Assembly (NCBI GenBank): GCA_008009225.1 | Contig: CM017762.1 | Span: 55,815,078-55,879,077, forward strand | DNA: 64,000 nt | Reading direction: 5' to 3' | Source: Acer yangbiense | Taxonomy: Eukaryota; Streptophyta; Magnoliopsida; Sapindales; Sapindaceae | In this document: positions 56,696 through 64,000 of the stretch, piece after piece | Numbering within the stretch: position 1 is the first letter of the stretch | Layout: the number at the start of each line of letters is the position of its first letter | Notes under the pieces: generated by a model | What the model was told of the DNA's origin: nothing | The model's input: the letters and a program-made list of their open reading frames with translations, nothing else | Database searches by the model: none | Position numbers and translations under genes: made by a program

Positions 56696-58540
56696 TGATG
56701 CAGTAAAAATGATTTACTTTCAATTTAAATCAAAGTTCATTCACTGGGATCGGTGATTCAAATATATAGTTGAAAACTACTTAGTTTAGGAAAATCTACT
56801 CTAAGTGCGTGAAAATTAAATTGCATAATGCATTGGGTTTGGAAAATGGTTTGGTTTCTTGCAATTGATTAAAGATGCAAACTTGTAAAATAAAACTAAG
56901 TTAAAAACTAAACTAACACAACAATGAACACACAAGAAGTGAATGTATGGGAGAAAGCAATAGGGAATCGATGCAACCTTTTTAGACCACTCAATGCACT
57001 CACTTAGTCTCATTAAGCACTTCAATCCAATTTTAGGGCTTGTTTTAAGATAAATCCATTAAGTTCTAGGTCTTTCCCATTACTCACACGTGGTCATGTA
57101 GCAAGTAATGGTCAATCCCTCTATTTAACATAAAACTCTAAGCCAAGTTGACCTAGCATGGTCATGCATAAACCAACCTTTCCAATTACTAAGCTTGTGG
57201 TGAGATTTAGATGGGATGGTCACCCACACCTAAACTCAACACCTTAAATAAACTAACCCTCAAACCCATGTCCCTTGTGGTCACAACAAAACATGAGTAG
57301 AGAGATTAGAGCAATTAAAGTAATAATTGAAACTAAAATCGAATTGAATTAGAGAATAGACTAATTAATTACATAGAGTAGTCCAAAATGGTTACATCAA
57401 TCCCCTAGCTAGAATTAGTTACACATTAATGAAAAATAAACAAAAAAGGGAAAAGTGTAGAGAAAACCCATAAAGTCCATGTGAGCTTCTCTTGTTCTTT
57501 GAGTTCATTCTCCTCCTTCCTTGAATGAGCTTCCAAAAATGGATGGAAATGGGTTTGTGAAAGGAAATATGTGAAGGGAATGATGGAAGAATGTAAAAAA
57601 GGTGGGAACTTGGGTGATTTTTGTATGTATGGAGGTGATGTAGGAGTGTGGAAAGGTTTTGGATATGGAGAGGTAATTCCTAGATCTAGGGTTCAAAGGT
57701 GTGATGTGTGGTTGTAAAAGGGATGGAAAATGGTGTATGGTCTGGTTCTAGCCTTTGAGAAGAGGCAAAGATGATATATTTATAGGCTAGGCAATTAGGG
57801 CACGAAAATATAAAATTACGAAAAGACCCCTTGGACATGAAATCACAAAAATTGCCAAAGGTCGCTGCCAAGTTGGCTAGTGCTGTAGCGACCAGCAAGG
57901 GTGCGAAGATCACTGCCCCTTTTGCACAAAAAAGGTCGCTGGCATGTTGGCTGTGATGGTGGCGACCACTTAGATAGCGAACATCACTGGAATTGTTGAA
58001 AGAAAAGGTCGCTGCCACATTGGCCGTTGGAGGGGGCGAACTTCACAGCGACCAACACAGAGAACATCACATGAGTTGTTGAGGGTAGAGGAGGTCGCTT
58101 CCACGGTCATTTTCGGCCAAGGCGAAGAGGTTCGAGTTGGTTGGCCATGGAAGTTTGGAAGAAATTGGAGTTTTTGAGGACGTTGCATGGAGGCCTGAAC
58201 TGGTGTCAAACGGACCAAGGGAAGGCGCGCCGCCGATCTGGGCAGAAAATCATCAAAAAGGACGTCGGAAAACGAATGGAATGGCACCGGGTTGAAGTCA
58301 GGTCTCGGGTCGGGTCGGGTCGTGTCGGGCCCGCGGGTCTGCAACCGGGTTGCTGGAGGTTGAAGATGATGACGTCATGCTGATGTCAGCGCCCAAGCCC
58401 AAAACGCGTCGTTTCATTAATGACGTGACATGCTGTGCGTGCTGGCTGGAAAATTACAATAAGCTCCCCTAAACTCTTCTCTAATCGCATAAACTTCAAT
58501 CTATTCTCCATATATTCTCTAATCGAAAATTACATAAGTA
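56696..58540 (-). mobile_element. Truncated LTR related to 28704-30369
   Basis: It starts TGATGCAGTAAA like the other copy and stays similar, including CACTGGGATCGGTGATTCAA, CACTCAATGCACTCACTTAG and the GC-rich TGATGTCAGCGCCCA region, to about 58520. The last 200 bp of the other copy are missing and no second target-duplication copy of AGTAC was found. 57850-58110 repeats GGTCGCTGCCA-type motifs. Long minus-strand frames here have no recognisable domain. Confidence 0.7.
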
Positions 58541-58555
58541 TCGTGCTTTTTTTTT

Positions 58556-58700
58556 CAAGACTTATTTTGGTGTTTCCAAGACTTATTTTATTATTTTTGA
58601 GACTTATTATGCATTTCTAAGACTTATTTTATAATTTTCGAGACTTATTTTATAGTTTTCGAGACTTATTGTGCATTTTACAATTTCCAAGATTTATTGG
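58556..58700 (+). repeat. Minisatellite of about 21 bp
   Basis: About seven units of AGACTTATTTTATAATTTTC with variation. The same AGACTTATT/AAGTCTCG motif is found in the element at 32489-32768. Confidence 0.7.
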
Positions 58701-59054
58701 GTAAAAATGATTTTTTTTTTTTTTTAGTTCATCTTCTCCAAATTGACCTACATTAAAGGTCGAATCAACCTCCACTAGAGGTCTGTTCCATCTCCATTGA
58801 TGGTGGATCTCCATTGGTCCTCCATCAATAGAGGTTTTTGAAATATATATATATATATATGGTAAAAACGTAAAAAAAGAAGGAGATGAGGGTATTTTTG
58901 TCTATTGGTGTCATTTAAACTTAACTTATTAAACTAGTGTTACTTTTAAAAGTCAATATAAAAAGAATTCTATTTTCCACTATTTCCATAGAGAAACAAT
59001 AAATTTTAAAATAAAAAAAAACCTCGAGAAAGGGATTTCAAGTGGCAATTTCAA
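58701..59054. other. Spacer, no gene seen
   Basis: 58745-58840 holds inverted CCTCCA.T.GAGG-type motifs (CCTCCACTAGAGG, CCTCCATCAATAGAGG). Nothing else was recognised. Confidence 0.35.
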
Positions 59055-59716
59055 TAAGTAGTGGAATAGTTTCAGGGATAGGGATAGGGATAATAGTAGT
59101 AGGGATTATATGGGTAAGGATATATGGGGATCGACGAAATGAGGGATATGAATAGGGATAATATAACTATTTATTCCGATTTATTAAATATGAATGCATC
59201 AAAAAAATGGAATAAATATAGGAAAATTCAAAATTATACTATTATTTGAGTCTTTATCTACGGACATGAGTTTTTGAATCTAATAGAAATTTAAAATTGT
59301 TTTCGAACAAGTTTTATATTATGCGGATTTTCTAGGTTTGAACATTTAATGTATTTTCTTTCTTATTTGAATCTGTTTTGAATTCGAATCTATCTATATA
59401 TGTTTGGACTTGGTTTACATGATTATCATAGAGCTTCAACTTTTGGATCAAGTGTTTATATGAAAATAATATTTTTACTTCAAAAGTTTATATAAATGAT
59501 AATTCGAAAAGTATAAGATGAGATGGGAGAAATGTTATCTTCGAGACTTTGTCTTCTAACTCCCGGCATCAAGTACAATATAGTTTCCTAAATACGGTGA
59601 AAATATTACAAAAAGAAAATAAATAATTAGTAACATTTCAAAAAAAGAAAGAGAAAATAAATAAATAAAAACAAGAATCAGCTCATATTATTTTCATTTG
59701 TTATATTGTATGAAAA

Positions 59717-59760
<44 letters not shown>

Positions 59761-59764
<4 letters not shown>

Positions 59765-59915
59765 TTCTATTATCAGTTCGAACTGACAAACGTTATATCA
59801 GTTCCTTGTATGTGGGCCACTGGATTTAAATACTTTGACTGACAAGTGCATACAGCCAAGTCAAAGTATTTAAATCCAATGGCCCACATACAAGGAACTG
59901 ATAATAGAATTTATG
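59761..59915. mobile_element. Palindromic element, type A, with shortened right arm
   Basis: The left arm GTCTTTCTATTATCAGTTCG is complete; the right arm lacks the inner hairpin and passes from CAAGGAACTG straight to ATAATAGAATTT. A (TA)n tract of about 42 bp precedes it. Confidence 0.65.
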
Positions 59916-59923
59916 TATATATA

Positions 59924-60102
59924 GTCTTTCTATTGTCAGTTTGTCCTGACAATAAATATATCAGGACGAAGAATGTGGACCACAGATTATGGAGAAGTTT
60001 TGACAAGTGCATACACTTTGAATCAAAGTATGTAAATCTAATGGTCAACATTCTTTGTCTTGATATATTTATTGTCATGACGAACTGATAATAGAAAATC
60101 TG
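59924..60102. mobile_element. Palindromic element, type B, reverse orientation
   Basis: Same arms as the 186-bp array units, but the core reads GTTTTGACAAGTGCATACAC, the complement of the array orientation. Confidence 0.7.
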
Positions 60103-60126
60103 TATATATATATATGTATATATATA

Positions 60127-60308
60127 CAGAAATTCTATTATCAGTTCGAACTGACAAAAGTTATATCAATTCTTTGCATGTGAGCCACTGGATTTAAATA
60201 CTTTGACTTGACTGTATGCACTTGTCAGTTAAAGTATTTAAATCCAGTGGCCCACATACAAGGAACTGATATAACTTTTGTCAGTTCGAACTGATAATAG
60301 AAAGACTG
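60127..60308. mobile_element. Palindromic element, type A
   Basis: Complete arms from CAGAAATTCTATTATCAGTT to ACTGATAATAGAAAGACTG, with (TA)n on both sides. Confidence 0.75.
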
Positions 60309-60464
60309 TATATATATATATATATATATATATGTATTAATATATACACCAATAATTAGTTGAGGTTGCTCTAAGCCTCTCACCATCCACACATTAATGA
60401 GGCCGTGGGTTCTAGTTTTATCCCATTATTCAAAACTCAAATTTATACAAAATCAATCTCTACA

Positions 60465-60658
60465 CAGTCAAAGGCTCATTGCTTGGTGATCGGAGAATTA
60501 TACTTTTAATATCAATCCATCAAGGATCAAACATTGACATCTTGTATATATTGTCTCACTATTGCTTATAAAACTGCAATATGTCTCGATTATGGAAATA
60601 AACATCTGAGATGTGTTTGATCTCAGTAGGCAATTGTTATAAAAAAAAAAAAAAATGA
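60465..60658 (+). mobile_element. tRNA-derived SINE, paralogous to 37909-38093
   Basis: Same sequence order (TCAAAGGCTCATTGC, AGGATCAAACATTGACA, GCAATATGTCTCGATT, poly-A) and same target duplication TCTCTACA (60457-60464, 60659-60666). Confidence 0.75.
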
Positions 60659-60776
60659 TCTCTACAAGTTCAACATAATAATAATGATTTAGTTATAAAA
60701 TTATATTAGACTCTATTATAATTAGAGTAGTTTTGTTGATTTCATTATTTAGTAGATAGATGTATATACCCAACAA

Positions 60777-61614
60777 GGAGAGAAAACCAAAAATAACCAT
60801 TGGATTTATTAAAATTTTGTTAGTAACCACTTTTGAAAAGTTAATTGTTAATAACCACTTTTTTTTAAAAAAAAATCATTGTATGTCCATAATTTACTAG
60901 AATACCCCTGAAATTAGTTTTTAAAAAAAAAAAACCTCAAACTTGAAATCATAGTTAAAAACTTGAATGTTGAAACTTGAAATTATGACTAAAATGAAAC
61001 TTTAAACTTGAAATCATGCCTAAAATGCAATATTTGAAACTTGAAATTATGCCTAAAATGAAATATGTGAAACTTGATTCCCTTTCTTCCCCAAATTCCC
61101 AAAATTCACAATTATGTTTTTTATTTTTTGTTTCCCCTTTTTTGCAGATCACATCGCCGGCCGAGGGGGTCTCCGACAGCCGTAATCCCAGGCGAACGAC
61201 AGCAGTAGCGGCGCGCAGAAGGACGGCAGCAACAGCAACGACGACGGCAACGAAGCGAAGCACGACGACGGCCCACCCCTTCGTTCACGAAGAAGAAGAA
61301 GCAGCGCGCACGGCCCACGGGCACGACGACGGCGCTGTAGTGCAGCCCAGAAGGTCACTGGCGCTCGGCAATGCCGCACGGGCACGCCGACGGTGGCTTT
61401 GAGGGAGAGAGAGAGAGAGAGATCGGGGAGAGAGAGAGGAGAGGAGAGGAGAGAGAAAGAAAAGAGAGAAAAATGAGAGAGAGTGTTTGGGAGGGGGTTT
61501 TTATATAAGGGCTTTCCAGTAATTTCTCAAAAACATGGTTATTAACAATTAAAACTTCGTATGTGGTTAAAAACGAATTTCCTATAATATATGTGGTCAT
61601 TTTTGACAATTTCC
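60777..61614. mobile_element. GC-cored TIR element, copy 1
   Basis: The left end is GGAGAGAAAACCAAAAATAA and the right end, complemented, is GGAAATTGTCAAAAATGACC. Subterminal TTAATTGTTAATAACCA occurs on both sides. The core (61140-61400) is strongly GC-rich (GCGGCGCGCAGAAGG) next to GA-rich sequence and gives chance frames. It is related in inverted orientation to 62791-63560. Exact ends are uncertain by a few bases. Confidence 0.65.
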
Positions 61615-62790
61615 ACACAAAATAATACCATCCAACTTCATCCAAAATGAGCATACAACGTAAAAATAAAATAATAATTTATATACGATTTATAAAAAAA
61701 TAATGAGCATACCACTTAGATTTTATAATTTATCTTAATGGGCATGTATATATGATTTTGTAATTCGTTTAGGTTTTTAATAAAATTAGCTTTCTATTGT
61801 TAATTTGTTATCTATATGTAAATAATAATAATAATAATAATAATAATTCTCTAATTTTGAAAAAACATTTGAGATTTTTTTTTTTAATACAAGGATGGTC
61901 TTGAAAAACAAAATTGAAAAAACCATATTAATTAGTGGCCCATATGATGTAGGACACTTGGTTTTACCTAGCCATCCATACCACTGGGCCTTGTCCAAGA
62001 CACTGGCCCACCTCTGTTTTTTAGTTGATTCAGGAAAATGGAAATTCACTCCAATTAGTAATAACAAAAAGTATTTTTGACCCAAAGTGGAAAATTAATA
62101 AATCATTGAAACTTGTAAAAGATTTGAAACTAACCTATCCTTTTTTTGAAATATTACAAAAATTCGAAATAATTTTACCAAATAGATTATAAATAGTCCT
62201 TAGTAGATAGTTTAAAATTGAAAGAATTTCAAAAACCTCGTGTGGCCGAAATCTAAAAAATAATCTGGCCATACTGCCTATAGGCCAAAGTTTTGTTTAA
62301 ATGTTGTGGCAATTAAGATGATTTGCAATAACGATACTTGATTATGGGATGAGTTGATGATATGGTAGCTACAAATTAGCTTGCCATGTCATTTGAATAA
62401 TAAATTTGGATAAATTCATGTAACATTACTAATTCCAAAATCAGTAAATAAAAAGAAAATTTTCTGATTGATTTTTTGGAATCATCCCATTTAAAATTCC
62501 TTAAAACATAATTGAAATTATATATTAAAAAAAAAATCTCTTGTTTTTCATTATATATATGTGTGTGTGTGAAAATTATAAGGTTTGAGAATCCCACACC
62601 TTTTTTTCGTGCAAGATTCGATTACACACACACAAGTTACTATTACAAAGAAATTCATTGTAAAAAAACAAAAATCACTAAAGACGCATTTACTAATCCT
62701 GAATAAAATGAAAGAGAATCAAGTTTCATAAGATTTAGGAAAAAAAATCAGGTGAGGGAACTTGATTCCTTATGTAGGAGGAGTGAATGA
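61615..62790. other. Intergenic, no gene assigned
   Basis: 61626-61740 is still NAC-duplication flank. 61895-62080 has an open plus-strand frame (GPYDVGHLVLPSHPYHWALS) of normal complexity but no family I recognise. The rest is AT-rich. Confidence 0.4.
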
Positions 62791-62941
62791 GTGGAAATTG
62801 CTAAAAATAACCACATATAACATGGAAATTTTGTTTTTAATCACAAATGAAATTTTAATTGTTAATAACCATGTTTTTATAAAATTACTTGAATGCCCCC
62901 ATATAAAAATCATCCCAAACACGCACTCTCTCTTTTTCTCT

Positions 62942-62983
<42 letters not shown>

Positions 62984-63560
62984 CGTCCAAACCAATGCAT
63001 GAAAATCAACACCGGCGTCGTCGCCGTCAAAATCAAATCTCTGCAAATTGTCGCCGGCGTCTTCCCCGTCAAAACTGAACCAAGCAAATCGTCGCCAGCA
63101 TCCTCTCTCTCTTCTCTCTCTCTCTTTCTCTCTTTGCGACAGCGCTGTCGTGTGTCATGCACCGTGCGCCGTGCATCGTGCTTCACCTGGGCTTCACGGC
63201 CGTCGGAGCTCCTCCTCCTCTGCCTGCAAGGTGATCTGCAGGAAAAAGGGAAACAAAAACAAAAACAAAACCTAATTTGGGAATTTGGGGAATTTGGGGA
63301 AGAAGGGAAATTGGGTATGATTTCAAGTTTCACATTTCATTTTAGTCATGATTTCAAGTTTCAACATTCAAGTTTTTAGTCATGATTTCAAGTTTGAGGT
63401 TTTTATATATAAAAAAAAAAAACTAATTTCAGGGGTACTCTTGTAATTTATGGACATACACTGATTTTTTTTTTTTTTAAATGGTTATTAACAATTAAAG
63501 TTTCAAAAGTGGTTACTAACGAAAGTTTAATGTTTCCAATTGTTAGTTTTAGTTCTCTCA
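62791..63560. mobile_element. GC-cored TIR element, copy 2, with 9-bp target duplication
   Basis: The ends are GTGGAAATTGCTAAAAATAA and, complemented, TGAGAGAACTAAAACTAACA. AGTGAATGA flanks both sides (62782-62790, 63561-63569), which favours the Mutator superfamily. A (CT)n run (62930-62980) precedes a GC-rich core (63000-63240). No transposase. Confidence 0.8.
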
Positions 63561-63569
63561 AGTGAATGA

Positions 63570-64000
63570 AGTTCCCTTTTCAGCATGAATTTAATTTCTA
63601 ATTTGTGTGGATGCTATTAAACATTTCATATTTTTGTTTATTTTAATTTATCTTAGAATCAATTCTTTGTACTGTATATATATTTTTGTGATAGAAACGT
63701 TTTATTTTTGTGATAGAAACGTTTTGTTAGAAAATAAAAATAGAGAGGGGGGGCCCTTTATGGGTGAGAGGGGAGAGACAAACCATGATACAAGGGTCAT
63801 GATGGATGTCTAAAAAAGAGAGAGCCCAATCACAATCAATAGAGATTCTACAGTCGAAAATATTTCCTATTTTTGCCTTTTTTCTATGTCCTTTTTAATT
63901 GTGGTCATAAGGATGACCATCACCAAAAGTGCCCTTCCCCACCCCCATCACTCTTCCACATGCCCCTTCCTACACATTTTCTAGAGTGGAGTCTTGTCCT
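63570..64000. other. Right edge, no gene seen
   Basis: AT-rich, then a C-rich stretch (63900-63980) without a recognisable feature. GTGATAGAAACGTTTT is duplicated at 63689-63704 and 63710-63725. Confidence 0.4.

Larger units (their letters stand above)
59055..61760. other. Third NAC-duplication copy, 3' flank only
   Basis: Starts GTGGAATAGTTTCAGGGATA, as after the stop codon of NAC gene 2, and follows the same order of blocks: GGGATAATAGTAG, GACATGAG..TTTGGATC, TTCTAACTCCC.GCATCAAGT, GTTGAGGTTGC, the SINE and CCATCCAACTTCATCCAAAA. No NAC coding sequence precedes it. It is interrupted by three palindromic elements and one TIR element. Confidence 0.7.

Noticed and set aside
57505..58383. Frames in the second LTR copy
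   Set aside because: Same explanation as for the first LTR; composition-driven and not conserved in frame between the copies.
61016..61402. 128-codon frame rich in Arg, Thr and Ala
   Set aside because: Lies in the GC-rich core of a TIR element, and frames on both strands are equally open.
62762..63379. 205-codon frame
   Set aside because: Crosses the TIR, a (CT)n microsatellite and the GC core; a frame of equal length is open on the other strand.

Overview
This window is nuclear DNA of a flowering plant, most likely a eudicot. The genes carry GT-AG introns, the product families are plant ones (C-24 sterol methyltransferase, DUF642 cell-wall protein, NAC transcription factors, FAR1-like protein), and the intergenic DNA is AT-rich and packed with plant transposons. 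No bacterial, organellar or CRISPR feature was seen. The species cannot be named from the sequence.

Layout. 1-2551 is the 3' end of a Ty3/gypsy-type element with an antisense extra ORF and a 3' LTR. 3893-7218 (minus) is a 13-exon SMT1-like sterol methyltransferase gene that is complete except for one in-frame TGA. 7585-8873 and 9729-10527 are TIR elements of Mutator type. 12831-14711 (minus) is an apparently intact three-exon DUF642 gene. 16800-20090 is a LINE remnant without reverse transcriptase, split by a CACTA-like element. 21111-22722 is a cluster of palindromic elements, including a tandem array with a 186-bp period. 22761-24625 holds two more TIR elements. 24764-26720 is a FAR1-like pseudogene with a solo LTR inside an exon. 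27985-32303 is an LTR-like segment carrying a second solo LTR and a hAT-like element that contains 50 consecutive C residues.

33480-61760 is built on a tandem duplication. NAC gene 1 (33919-36322) and NAC gene 2 (52105-54273) share promoter, exon structure, repeat-rich C-terminus and 3' flank. A third copy (59055 to about 61760) keeps only the 3' flank. Between and inside the copies lie a 5-kb Mutator element with a captured aconitase exon (38426-43440), a full-length broken Ty1/copia element (43670-49628) with a solo LTR in its 5' LTR, a copia fragment, a hAT element with a perfect 8-bp target duplication, and a truncated solo-type LTR. Two related GC-rich TIR elements (60777-61614 and 62791-63560) close the window.

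Because the NAC flanks are paralogous, they act as empty-site controls and order the events. A SINE predates the duplication, whereas the hAT, Mutator and GC-rich TIR insertions follow it. Likely functional host genes are the DUF642 gene and the two NAC genes. SMT1 is probably a pseudogene, and FAR1 clearly is one. No operon-like or pathway linkage between the genes is visible. All calls come from reading the sequence, without database searches.
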